Source: JBBRFH01 sp038224615 (GTDB taxonomy: Bacteria; Planctomycetota; Phycisphaerae; Tepidisphaerales; Tepidisphaeraceae). Taken from it: DNA of 43,964 bases. The notes below the pieces were generated by a model that saw only the letters and a list, made by a program, of their open reading frames with translations, ran no database searches and was not told where the DNA came from. Positions 17,456 through 25,438 of this stretch are shown one piece after another; position 1 is the first letter of the stretch; each line of letters begins with the position of its first letter. The stretch spans positions 1-43,964 of the forward strand of contig JBBRFH010000002.1 of NCBI GenBank assembly GCA_038224615.1. Direction: 5' to 3'. The translations under genes were made by a program, and so were the position numbers.

Positions 17456-20400
17456 GTGCATACCGACCGTCAGACTCTGTCAACTGTTGTTGTCACTCGT
17501 CCCTTGCCCGCGCGCACTTGTCGCCGCCACCGTCATCGTCTGGCTATTGTAGCTATGGCGGTTGCGTTGACGGTGCCGTCGTTCGGCTACGCCCAGGAAA
17601 TGCCCGCGGCCGAAACGCCGGGGGCAATTCAGGTGGCCCAGGCCACGCCTGCGGTCGTCGCTCCTGCCGCCGATGACGCCAAAGGCGCCCTCGCTGCCGC
17701 GTCCGGGCAATTCAAGGCCGGGCAGTACGAAGAAGCGCTGACCGCGCTGCAGGCGATCGATTCGAGCAAGCTGTCCGACGACGACAAGAAGATCCTCGCC
17801 GACACGATCAGCCAGGCCGAGCAGGCCGCCCAACTCCGTCGCGGCGCCCGCGCCGACTTCGAGAAGGCGCAGGCCGCGTTGGCGTCAGGCTCGAACGTCG
17901 AAGCCCTCAATCTGTACAAGTCCGTCGCCGCCAATCAGTACGCCGACGAAGGCACCAAGGCCAAGGCCAAGGAGCAGGTCGCCGTCGCTGAGGCCGGCAT
18001 CAAGGGTCAGGAGCAGGACTTCAAGGCCATGTACGACTCGGCGGTTGCCGACTACAAGGCCGGGGATTTCGATTCTGCCAAGACCAAGTTCACCACGCTC
18101 ACCGACGCCGGCTTCAAGGCCGCGTGGTTCAGCAAGCCCCCGCGCGATTACCTCTCCGAGATCGACAAGGCCCAGGCAGGCCCCAGCGCCCAAGAGCAGG
18201 GGCGTGCCGCCTACCTGACCGGCCGCGACCAATATAAGAAGGGCGACTGGATCGCCGCACGCCAGAACTTCAGCAAGGCCAAGGATCTCGGTTACAAGAC
18301 CGGCTGGTTTGAGGACGCGCCGGACAAATATTTGGCGCGAATGGACAAGAAGGAACTGGCCGACGCCGAGAAGGCCGCCAAGGAAGCGATTGCCAAGGCG
18401 GACGCCGACCGTGCCGCCGCCGACGCCGAGGTCGCCGCCAAGGCGGCTGCTGACGCCAAGGTTATCGCTGACGCCAAGGCCGTTGCCGATGCCGAAGCCG
18501 CCGCCAAGCTCGCCGCCGCCACGCCTGCCCCGGCTCCCGCTCCTGTCCCGGCCGTTGTCGAAACCCCCGTGCCCGCACCTGCGGTCGTGGTTGCCCAGAC
18601 ACCCTCCGTCGGCCCAAAGACTGCTGAAACCGCCGTCGTTCCCCCGGCCCCGGTCGAAGATCCGAAGGTTGCCGAACTGCGTGCGATCGCTAGCTCCACC
18701 GCCGTCAACGCCCAGGCCCGCGCCGAGCAAGCCCGTCGCCTGACCCAGACCGCCCGCTCGGACGAAGACGCGACCCGTTATCAGGAAGCCCTGATCAACT
18801 ACACCCGCGCCCTCGAAGCCGACCCCGCCAACGCCGACGCACTCGCCGGCCGCAACCGGATGCTCACGCAGACGGGTGCCTCGCCGACGAAGGAAGATCC
18901 GCTTCAGAAGCTTCAGACGCAGACTGACGCCGAGCGCGATTCAATCACGTTCAGCTTCAACACTGCCATCATGCAGGCCCGCATGGAGACGGCCCAAACC
19001 AAGTTCGGCGAGGCCCGTTCCTCGATCGACCGTGCCACCGCCGCTTCCAAGATCAACCCGGGCGTGTTCCAGAACGCCGAGATCACCTCGTTCGAGCAGC
19101 AGATCGCCAACGCCCGCATCGAACTCGAGCGGGCGATCGCCAACGATCGTCAGGCCAAGATCGACGAGGCCCGCCGCATCGCCGAGCAGTCCGAGAAGGA
19201 CCGGCAGGCGGGTGAAATCGCCAATAAGGAACGCGCCATCGCCGCCTTGATCAAGGACAGCCGTCGGCTCTCCGAGCAGGGTCGCTATGCCGAGGCCGAA
19301 AAGGTCGTCAACCAGATCATGGTCATCGACCCCCGCAATGACTACGCCGCCGGCGTGCAGCAAATCCTGTTTGATCGTGGCTCGCTCCGTTCGCAGCGTG
19401 AAAACCGCCAGCGCTTCGACCGCGAATGGATCAACCAGTTCAACCGCATCGACGAACAGCGCATCCCCTACAACGACATCCTCACGTACCCGGCCGATTG
19501 GCCTGATCTGTCGGCCCGTCGCGACCAGACCGTCCGTGAAGAACGCAACGTCAGTCAGCAGGACGAGGCCGTCGCCCAACTGCTCGAAAAGCAGCTCCCG
19601 GAAATCCGATTCCAGGAAGTGGCGCTCACCGATGTCATCGACTTCCTTCGCGACACCACGCAGGCGAACATCTTCGTCAACTGGAAAGCGCTTGAAGTGG
19701 CCGGCATCGACCGCAGTGCGCCGGTGTCGACCCGTCTGAAGAACGTCAAGTTCTCCAAGGTCCTTCGCACGATCCTCGAGAGCGTGGGCGGCGGGGCGAC
19801 CAGCCAGCTCGGCTACACCGTCGACGAAGGCGTCATCACCATCAGCACCAACGAAGATCTGGCCCGCAATGTCGAGACGCGCACCTACGACATCCGCGAC
19901 CTGATCATCCAGATCCCCGACTTCAACGGCGCCCCCGAATTCAGCCTCAACAGCCAGAGCAATGGCAATGGCGGTGGCGGTGGCGGTCGTAACGGCGGCG
20001 GCGGCGGCAACAACGGTGGTGGTGGCGGCGGGGGCAACGGCGGCGGCCTCTTCGGCGGCAACGGCGGCGGTGGCGGCGGGGGCGGCGGGGGCGGCAAAGA
20101 AACCGAAGTCAGCCGTGAAGAGCTCGTCGAGCAAATCACCAGCCTCATCCGCGAAACCATCGGCGTCGGAACCTGGAAAGAAGATGGCGGTCAGCTCGGC
20201 TCGCTCCGCGAGCTCGGCGGACAGCTCATCGTCACCCAGACCCCCGAAGTTCATCGCCAGATCAGCCTCCTGCTCGAAAAGCTGCGTGAGCAGCGGTCGA
20301 TCCAGGTGCAGGTCGAAGCCCGCTTCCTCACCGTCCAACGCAACTTCCTCGAGGACGTCGGCATCGACTTTGACTTCTATCTCAACTACGACGGCAATCC

Positions 20401-21292
20401 CCTGATCGGCCAGGTCCCCGGCTCGGGCATCACCACCGGTCAGAACGTCACCAACTTTGACGGCAAAGCGATCAAGGGAACCACCCCGATCTCCATCCAG
20501 AACAACTCGGCCAATTTCACCCTCCCCGGCTCGCTGCAGACGGGCGTCAACGGCAACCTCGGTGCGGACTTCTCCTCGCCGAACCTGTCGACGACGGTCA
20601 ACGCGTTCCTCGACGACTTCCAGGCCAGCCTGCTTATCCGTGCGACGCAGGGCAACCAGAACGTCACCCAGTTGACCGCCCCGCGTGTCACACTGTTCAA
20701 CGGGCAGCAGGCGTTTGTACTGGTGTCGCGTCAGATCGCGTACGTCAGCGATCTCACCCCGGTCGCCGGCAACGGTGCCATCGGCTTCGACCCGACCGTC
20801 GACGTCATCAACTCCGGTATCGTCCTTGACGTCTCGGCGACCGTTTCGGCCGACCGCAAGTACGTCACCATGACGCTCCGTCCGACCCTTTCCCGCGTCA
20901 TCGCCATCCGCTCGTTCGCCGTCTCCGCCAGCAACACCGGTACCCGCAACAATAACAACACCGGTGACACTACCGTTCCGACCAACCCGGACGGATCGCT
21001 GGTCTTCGGCTTCCTGCAACAGCCCGAAATCGAAATCACCCAGGTCCGCACCAGCGTCTCGGTCCCCGACGGCGGCACGCTGCTGCTCGGTGGCACGACG
21101 ATCAGCGGCGAAATCGAGCGTGAGGCCGGCGTGCCGGTGCTCAGCCGCGTGCCGTTCCTCAAGCGGGCCTTCACCAACCGCAGCTTCGCACGCGACGAGT
21201 CGATCCTGCTGATCATGGTCAAGCCCACGATCATCATCCAACGCGAAGTCGAACAGCAGAACTTCCCGCTCATGACCAGCCGCCCCGGCTGA
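17456..21292 (+). CDS. Large secretin (GspD/PilQ-type outer-membrane channel) with TPR region
   Basis: 1278 residues. Residues 1-47 form a signal peptide (Arg-rich n-region, hydrophobic LAIVAMAVALTVPSFGYAQ). Residues 70-310 contain TPR-like units, including two closely similar modules (YKAGDFDSAKTKFTTLTDAG and YKKGDWIAARQNFSKAKDLG). Then come an Ala/Lys coiled coil (310-350), a Pro-rich linker, further helical repeats, a short secretin/TonB (STN-like) domain from 714 (LPEIRFQEVALTDVIDFLRDTTQ), a glycine-rich loop (about 838-882), an N-domain (EELVEQITSLIRETIG to LLLEKLREQRSIQVQVEARF) and the C-terminal secretin pore with VPDGGTLLLGG (about 1203) and the terminal PFLKRAF. It should form a multimeric outer-membrane gate for type II secretion or type IV pili; no inner-membrane partners adjoin. 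A terminator follows. Confidence 0.93.
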   Translation: MHTDRQTLSTVVVTRPLPARTCRRHRHRLAIVAMAVALTVPSFGYAQEMPAAETPGAIQVAQATPAVVAPAADDAKGALAAASGQFKAGQYEEALTALQAIDSSKLSDDDKKILADTISQAEQAAQLRRGARADFEKAQAALASGSNVEALNLYKSVAANQYADEGTKAKAKEQVAVAEAGIKGQEQDFKAMYDSAVADYKAGDFDSAKTKFTTLTDAGFKAAWFSKPPRDYLSEIDKAQAGPSAQEQGRAAYLTGRDQYKKGDWIAARQNFSKAKDLGYKTGWFEDAPDKYLARMDKKELADAEKAAKEAIAKADADRAAADAEVAAKAAADAKVIADAKAVADAEAAAKLAAATPAPAPAPVPAVVETPVPAPAVVVAQTPSVGPKTAETAVVPPAPVEDPKVAELRAIASSTAVNAQARAEQARRLTQTARSDEDATRYQEALINYTRALEADPANADALAGRNRMLTQTGASPTKEDPLQKLQTQTDAERDSITFSFNTAIMQARMETAQTKFGEARSSIDRATAASKINPGVFQNAEITSFEQQIANARIELERAIANDRQAKIDEARRIAEQSEKDRQAGEIANKERAIAALIKDSRRLSEQGRYAEAEKVVNQIMVIDPRNDYAAGVQQILFDRGSLRSQRENRQRFDREWINQFNRIDEQRIPYNDILTYPADWPDLSARRDQTVREERNVSQQDEAVAQLLEKQLPEIRFQEVALTDVIDFLRDTTQANIFVNWKALEVAGIDRSAPVSTRLKNVKFSKVLRTILESVGGGATSQLGYTVDEGVITISTNEDLARNVETRTYDIRDLIIQIPDFNGAPEFSLNSQSNGNGGGGGGRNGGGGGNNGGGGGGGNGGGLFGGNGGGGGGGGGGGKETEVSREELVEQITSLIRETIGVGTWKEDGGQLGSLRELGGQLIVTQTPEVHRQISLLLEKLREQRSIQVQVEARFLTVQRNFLEDVGIDFDFYLNYDGNPLIGQVPGSGITTGQNVTNFDGKAIKGTTPISIQNNSANFTLPGSLQTGVNGNLGADFSSPNLSTTVNAFLDDFQASLLIRATQGNQNVTQLTAPRVTLFNGQQAFVLVSRQIAYVSDLTPVAGNGAIGFDPTVDVINSGIVLDVSATVSADRKYVTMTLRPTLSRVIAIRSFAVSASNTGTRNNNNTGDTTVPTNPDGSLVFGFLQQPEIEITQVRTSVSVPDGGTLLLGGTTISGEIEREAGVPVLSRVPFLKRAFTNRSFARDESILLIMVKPTIIIQREVEQQNFPLMTSRPG

Positions 21293-21321
21293 TCGGATCA
21301 GGACCTGCAACCTCGCCCATC

Positions 21322-21357
21322 GAAGCCGGCCCGCACCTCGCGGGCCGGCTTCTTTAT
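21322..21357 (+). terminator. Rho-independent terminator after the secretin gene
   Basis: Perfect 12-bp stem gaagccggcccg (21322-21333) with 21341-21352, loop of seven, tail tttatt. It lies 30 nt past the stop codon. Confidence 0.9.
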
Positions 21358-21565
21358 TGGATGGAATGCCTCTATGTCTGGTATGTGCTTTCTCTACACC
21401 GCGACGTGCCGCGGTGAATTTGATTTCATCCACTACAAACGCCATCCGTCCCCGACTTTGCCTGCGTATCATCGTCGCTGCCGCAGTACCCCGGGCCCGG
21501 GAATGCGGCGGCGGGATACGTTGAACGATCCTCAGATTTGCTAACCCTTTTTTAGGAGTCCAAAG

Positions 21566-22114
21566 ATGATTCGCACTTTCCGAAAGTCCGCTGTTACCGC
21601 CACGGTCGCACTGGCCGCCATTTGTGCCGCCGGCGCTGTATGGTCTACGCCATCATTCGCCGACGATATGAAGGGGGACATGGCGATGAACAAGAAGGAC
21701 ATCATCGACACCGCCACCGGCCCGGGCATGACCGAGGTGACAACCCTGGTGCAGGCCGTGCAAGCTGCCGACCTGGTCGAGACGCTCAAAGGCAAGGGAC
21801 CGTTCACAGTCTTTGCCCCGGTGAACTCGGCGTTCGCCAAGCTGCCCGCCGGTACGCTGGAGAATCTGCTCAAGCCCGAGAACAAGGAGCAGCTTAAGTC
21901 CATCCTGCTCTATCACGTCCACGCCGGCGCCGCCATCAAGGCCGCCGAGTGCAAGACCATGAAGCTCTCGACTGCCCAAGGCGGCGAGCTCGATATCAAG
22001 GTCGACGGAGGCAACGTCATGGTGAACAACGCCAAGGTCATCAAGACCGACGTCATCGCCAGCAACGGCGTGATCCACTGGATCGACACCGTCGTGATGC
22101 CGCCAGCGAAGTAG
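21566..22114 (+). CDS. Fasciclin (FAS1) domain secreted protein
   Basis: 182 residues: a Sec signal peptide (ATVALAAICAAGAVWSTPSFA, cleavage about residue 32), a short acidic/Met-rich spacer, then one FAS1 domain (about 45-180). FAS1 hallmarks are LVQAVQAADLVETLKGKGPFTVFAPVNSAFAKLP (H1 region) and the YHVHAG...KTD VIASNGVIHWIDTVVMP (H2) end. Such proteins are extracellular adhesion modules, often called MPB70-like in bacteria. ATG at 21566 has AGGAG at 21554-21558. It stands alone between the secretin gene and a convergent SPOR gene. Confidence 0.93.
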   Translation: MIRTFRKSAVTATVALAAICAAGAVWSTPSFADDMKGDMAMNKKDIIDTATGPGMTEVTTLVQAVQAADLVETLKGKGPFTVFAPVNSAFAKLPAGTLENLLKPENKEQLKSILLYHVHAGAAIKAAECKTMKLSTAQGGELDIKVDGGNVMVNNAKVIKTDVIASNGVIHWIDTVVMPPAK

Positions 22115-22150
22115 ATGTAGTCGTCGCGTTCCGCTTCGCGCAAGTTGTAA

Positions 22151-22295
22151 CACCGGCGGGGTCAGCTTACAGAGTATTTCAGAACTGGAGAGAGAACCGC
22201 AGATTACGCAGATGACGCAGATTTCCAATGCGAATCACTGCGTAATCTGCGTAATCTGCGGTTCTGAAATTTTCTCGTAGCTGACCCCGCCGGTG
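22151..22295. repeat. Nested palindrome: 17-bp outer inverted repeat enclosing a dispersed repeat (copy 2)
   Basis: The outer arms caccggcggggtcagct (22151-22167) and 22279-22295 are perfect reverse complements. Inside lies the dispersed element (22175-22270) that is also present, inverted, at 8187-8271. It begins atttcagaac (22176-22185) and ends with its complement (22261-22270). Its next layer, gaaccgcagattacgcag (22194-22211), pairs perfectly with 22247-22264. Copy 1 lacks the outer arms, so they probably belong to the host locus, plausibly a bidirectional terminator between convergent genes into which the element entered. Confidence 0.85.
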
Positions 22296-22309
22296 CGCGC
22301 GGCGAATTT

Positions 22310-23116
22310 CTACGGCGTGATCAGCGCGTCCGGATACTGCTTTGCAAGCGTCCCACGCATCCCGCTCGCCTGCCCGTAGCTGGTGAACGGGCCGACGAGG
22401 ACGACCGTTTTGCCGTCGGGCGTGTTGCGCTGGCTGATGCGGTTCGCGTTGCGGACGAGGGTCTGGGCGGCGCTGTCGGCGCTGCGCTTGTCGGCGAAGG
22501 TGGCGACCTGCACATAGAACCCGCGCACGCCGATGCGCGTTTTGGCGCGCCGGCCGGGCTCGGTGTCGGGATGCGCTTGGACCACCAGTTGCAGCGTCTT
22601 GTCGGCACTGTCGTACTGCCCGAGCCGCTGCTGGCTCACGCCGGCGCGGTAGAGCGACCATGCCTTGATCGAGCGGTCCTCCAGCATTCCATACGCCGCG
22701 ATCCACTGCTCGGCGGCGGTCGCGTAGTCGTCCTGCCAGTAGGCGACATCGGCCAGCGAGGCGCGGACGTTGCCTTCCAGCCCGGTGTCGGTGATGCCGG
22801 TCTTAAGGGCGGCGATGTAGGCAGTGCGCGCCTGCTGCAGATTTGATCTCGCCTCGCCGAGACTGGCGGCGGCTTCGTCTTCGAGCGCGCGTCCCTTGAG
22901 GTAGTACGCCTCCGCCGCGTGCGGGCCTGTCGGCGAACGCGCCAGGTAGGTGTCGGCGGCGGTGATGGCGTTGGCGTAGTCGCGGGCCGCCAGTGCAGTC
23001 CGCGACTGTTCCAACTCCGACACCGGCTTGTCCGCCACGCACCCGCCCAGCAGCGCTGTTGCCTGCAGCAGCGCCGCTGCCCGAATCCCAAACCATCCGA
23101 AAAACGTGTTTTGCAT
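22310..23116 (-). CDS. SPOR-domain TPR lipoprotein
   Basis: 268 residues. Lipoprotein signal with lipobox LLGGC (Cys26). Residues 33-190 are TPR-like helices (ARDYANAITAADTYLARSP, HAAEAYYLKGRALEDEAA, WQDDYATAAEQWIAAYGML, LGQYDSADKTLQLVVQAHP). Residues about 198-266 form a SPOR domain (GFYVQVATFADKRSADSAAQ, NTPDGKTVVLVGPFTSYGQA), which binds denuded septal peptidoglycan in model bacteria. Planctomycete peptidoglycan and division are unusual, so a septal role is uncertain. It is transcribed divergently from the acyl-CoA synthetase, 53 nt apart, and converges on the fasciclin gene. Confidence 0.87.
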   Translation of the reverse strand: MQNTFFGWFGIRAAALLQATALLGGCVADKPVSELEQSRTALAARDYANAITAADTYLARSPTGPHAAEAYYLKGRALEDEAAASLGEARSNLQQARTAYIAALKTGITDTGLEGNVRASLADVAYWQDDYATAAEQWIAAYGMLEDRSIKAWSLYRAGVSQQRLGQYDSADKTLQLVVQAHPDTEPGRRAKTRIGVRGFYVQVATFADKRSADSAAQTLVRNANRISQRNTPDGKTVVLVGPFTSYGQASGMRGTLAKQYPDALITP

Positions 23117-23169
23117 CCTTGCCTCTGCTCTTATGATCGCGGGCGGACCACTTACACGGAGGCCCGCCG

Positions 23170-24645
23170 ATGTTGCTTCAGCCGTTCATGAGAAACGTGA
23201 CCGCCGCGCCCGATCGCGTTGCCGTCATCGACGACAGCGGATCATACACGAACCAGCGCCTGGGTCAGATGGCGATGGGCCTCGGAACGCTGATCGGGCG
23301 CCAGACGCAGCGTCCCACGGTCGGCCTGTTGCTGCCCGCCAGCGCTGGTTTCGTCGCCGGCTTCTATGGTGCGATGATGGCGGGCAAGATCGCGGTGCCG
23401 ATCAATTTTCTGCTCGGTGCCCGCGAGGTCGGGCACATCCTGACCGACAGCGGCATCGACACGGTCCTGACGATCCCGTTCCTCGCCGAGCGCTTGAAGG
23501 GTTTGCCGGTAAACGTTGTCGACATCACCGCGCTTCCCCCTTCGCCGGAGACTTCTGCCGGGTCGCTGGCAGCCGCGCGCGTCCCCGATGCCAGGCCGAC
23601 CGACATCGCGGTGATCCTCTATACCTCCGGCACCAGCGGGCTGCCGAAGGGCGTTATCCTCACGCACAACAATCTGCAGAGCGACGTCACCAGCGCCATC
23701 GACCACGCCGGGCTTACCGACGACCACACTTTTTTGGGGATCGTGCCCCTGTTCCACTCGACCGGACTGCTGGCGACGATGCTCGCGCCGGTGCAACTGG
23801 GTGCGAAGATGGTGTACGTCGCCCGCTTCAGCCCGGTTGCGACACTGAAGGCGATCCGCGAGCACAAGGTGAGCGTGATGGTCGGCGTGCCGAGCATGTA
23901 CGGCGCCCTGCTTCGTCTAAAGGACGCGCAGCCGGCCGACTTTCAGCAGATGTACGCGCCGCTCGCAGGCGGGGAACCGCTGCCGGCGAACATCCGCGAG
24001 GCCTTCCGCGAACGCTTCCAGACGCACATCTATGAAGGCTACGGCCTCACCGAAACGATCGGCCCGGTGGCGTTCAACACGCCGCAAAACCACCGCGCCG
24101 GCTCCGTCGGCAAATTGATCCCGCAGGCGACGCTCAAGATTGTCGACGACAATGACATCGCGTTGCCGGGCACCGACCAGACCGGCGAAATCCTCCTCTC
24201 CGGCCCGATGATCATGAGCGGCTATTACAACCTGCCCGAAGAAACCGATCGCGTTATGACGTCTGACGGTTTTTTCCGCACCGGCGACCTCGGCCACATC
24301 GACGCGGACGGATTCCTGCACGTCACCGGACGCAAGAAGGATTTGATTATCGTCTCCGGCGAAAAGGTCTACCCGCGCGAACTCGAGGAACTCCTCGGCC
24401 AACACCCCGAGATCGCCGAAGTTGCGGTGCTCGGCCGCAAGGACGAATCGCGCGGCGAGGCGGTGGTCGCGTTCGTGGTCGCGCGCGAGGGAGCCACCCC
24501 GACGCTCGAATCCGTCCGCGACTTCCTGCGCCAGAGGAACGTCGTCAACTGGAAAATACCTAAGGAAGTGTTCGTCACCAAGGACCTCCCGCGCTCGCCG
24601 ACGGGCAAGGTGCTGAAGCGGGAATTGGCGCAAAAATTGGTTTGA
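23170..24645 (+). CDS. AMP-forming acyl-CoA synthetase/ligase
   Basis: 491-residue member of the ANL superfamily: activates a carboxylic acid with ATP to an acyl-adenylate, then transfers it to CoA. Signatures: P-loop-like YTSGTSGLPKGVILTHNN (from 151), GYGLTE (290-295), FFRTGDLGHIDADGFLHVTGRKKDLIIVSGEKVYPRELE, and the C-terminal catalytic lysine in SPTGKVLKREL. Long/medium-chain fatty acyl-CoA or related substrates are likely but not determined. The ATG at 23170 is in normal position for the family; cggaggcccgccg precedes it (ggagg). Single gene, divergent from the SPOR lipoprotein. Confidence 0.92.
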   Translation: MLLQPFMRNVTAAPDRVAVIDDSGSYTNQRLGQMAMGLGTLIGRQTQRPTVGLLLPASAGFVAGFYGAMMAGKIAVPINFLLGAREVGHILTDSGIDTVLTIPFLAERLKGLPVNVVDITALPPSPETSAGSLAAARVPDARPTDIAVILYTSGTSGLPKGVILTHNNLQSDVTSAIDHAGLTDDHTFLGIVPLFHSTGLLATMLAPVQLGAKMVYVARFSPVATLKAIREHKVSVMVGVPSMYGALLRLKDAQPADFQQMYAPLAGGEPLPANIREAFRERFQTHIYEGYGLTETIGPVAFNTPQNHRAGSVGKLIPQATLKIVDDNDIALPGTDQTGEILLSGPMIMSGYYNLPEETDRVMTSDGFFRTGDLGHIDADGFLHVTGRKKDLIIVSGEKVYPRELEELLGQHPEIAEVAVLGRKDESRGEAVVAFVVAREGATPTLESVRDFLRQRNVVNWKIPKEVFVTKDLPRSPTGKVLKRELAQKLV

Positions 24646-24701
24646 ACAGTCGCAGCGGATTGCAAAGCGCGACCGGCAGATCATTGCCCATCGGCACGTC
24701 G

Positions 24702-25124
24702 CTAGATGAACAATCCCGCGTCCACCTTGAAATGTGCGCTGAGCGTCCGAATGTGCTGCTTGCTGAGTTCTCGCGCGCCGCTCAGGAGCTTCGGTCCAAG
24801 CGAACGATCGCCGAGAAGCCGCCCGAGGTCGGACGCGCTCATGTCATGCGCCGCCGCCAGCGATTTGAGCGCATCGAGCGGCGTGACGTCACTGGTATCG
24901 ATCGGATCGTTCTCCGCCTCATACTTCTCGATCAGCGTGGACAGCACTTCGAGGTAGTCCTCCTGATCGGCGGTCCGATGCGGCAGCACGGCGAGACGGT
25001 CGACCAGTTCGATCGCGTTATCGAGATCGGCGCGATCGCCGACGGGGCGCAACGGCAAGATCGCGTTCAAGTCCGCGAAACTCGTCGGCATTGCGGTGGG
25101 TTTGGATCGGGTGGTCCCTGGCAT
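24702..25124 (-). CDS. HigA-like antitoxin with XRE-type HTH
   Basis: 140 residues. The N-terminal part, DNAIELVDRLAVLPHRTADQEDYLEVLSTLIEKYEAENDPID, is the helical region typical of COG5499 HigA antitoxins. The C-terminal part, TPLDALKSLAAAHDMSASDLGRLLGDRSLGPKLLSGARELSKQHIRTLSAHFKV, is the HTH domain. It should bind and neutralise the toxin and repress the operon. ATG at 25124 is chosen because it follows the toxin stop by two bases and has AGGAG nine nucleotides upstream, inside the toxin gene, implying translational coupling. An in-frame GTG/ATG further up (25145) would overlap the toxin. Confidence 0.85.
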   Translation of the reverse strand: MPGTTRSKPTAMPTSFADLNAILPLRPVGDRADLDNAIELVDRLAVLPHRTADQEDYLEVLSTLIEKYEAENDPIDTSDVTPLDALKSLAAAHDMSASDLGRLLGDRSLGPKLLSGARELSKQHIRTLSAHFKVDAGLFI

Positions 25125-25126
25125 GA

Positions 25127-25327
25127 CTACAACTCCTGCTTCCAATGGTTCGTGTCATACTGCGCGTGCGTGAGAATACGCAACACATAGACGCGTCCCT
25201 TCACGGGCGACCGGCGCGTGAAGTGAACCGCCGCGATCAACCGCCACCGGTTGTTGGTGATGTCGAAGACGGCCAGCGTGGCGCCACTCTTAACAGACAA
25301 ATCGAGGCGGACAAAGCAACGCGTCAC
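25127..25327 (-). CDS. HigB-like toxin, short form
   Basis: 66 residues, matching the C-terminal two thirds of HigB-type mRNA interferases: TLAVFDITNNRWRLIAAVHF, then GRVYVLRILTHAQYDTNHWK, containing the RLI core and the conserved TH.EYD..W motif. Full-length relatives have about 95-100 residues; the N-terminal helices with the conserved Trp residues are not seen. The frame is open for 24 more codons upstream but contains no usual start. GTG at 25327 has GGAG eight nucleotides upstream, so translation from here is credible. It overlaps the promoter region of the divergent dehydrogenase fusion. Either a naturally short toxin or a truncated, perhaps inactive, one retained with its antitoxin. 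Confidence 0.6.
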   Translation of the reverse strand: MTRCFVRLDLSVKSGATLAVFDITNNRWRLIAAVHFTRRSPVKGRVYVLRILTHAQYDTNHWKQEL

Positions 25328-25438
25328 TCGTTTTCTCCGTTGCCACCGCTTGAACTGCCGGGCAAAGCCGATAGCGTGTTGGCGGTCGAAAACGGGTCAT
25401 TGGACTCCACAACAGCAACGCAAGGACGGAAAGACAAC

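Noticed and set aside
18941..21472. 843-codon - strand frame antisense to the secretin
   Set aside because: Low-complexity Asp/Val/Ala/Gly composition mirrors the secretin codons; no start signal or domain is present.
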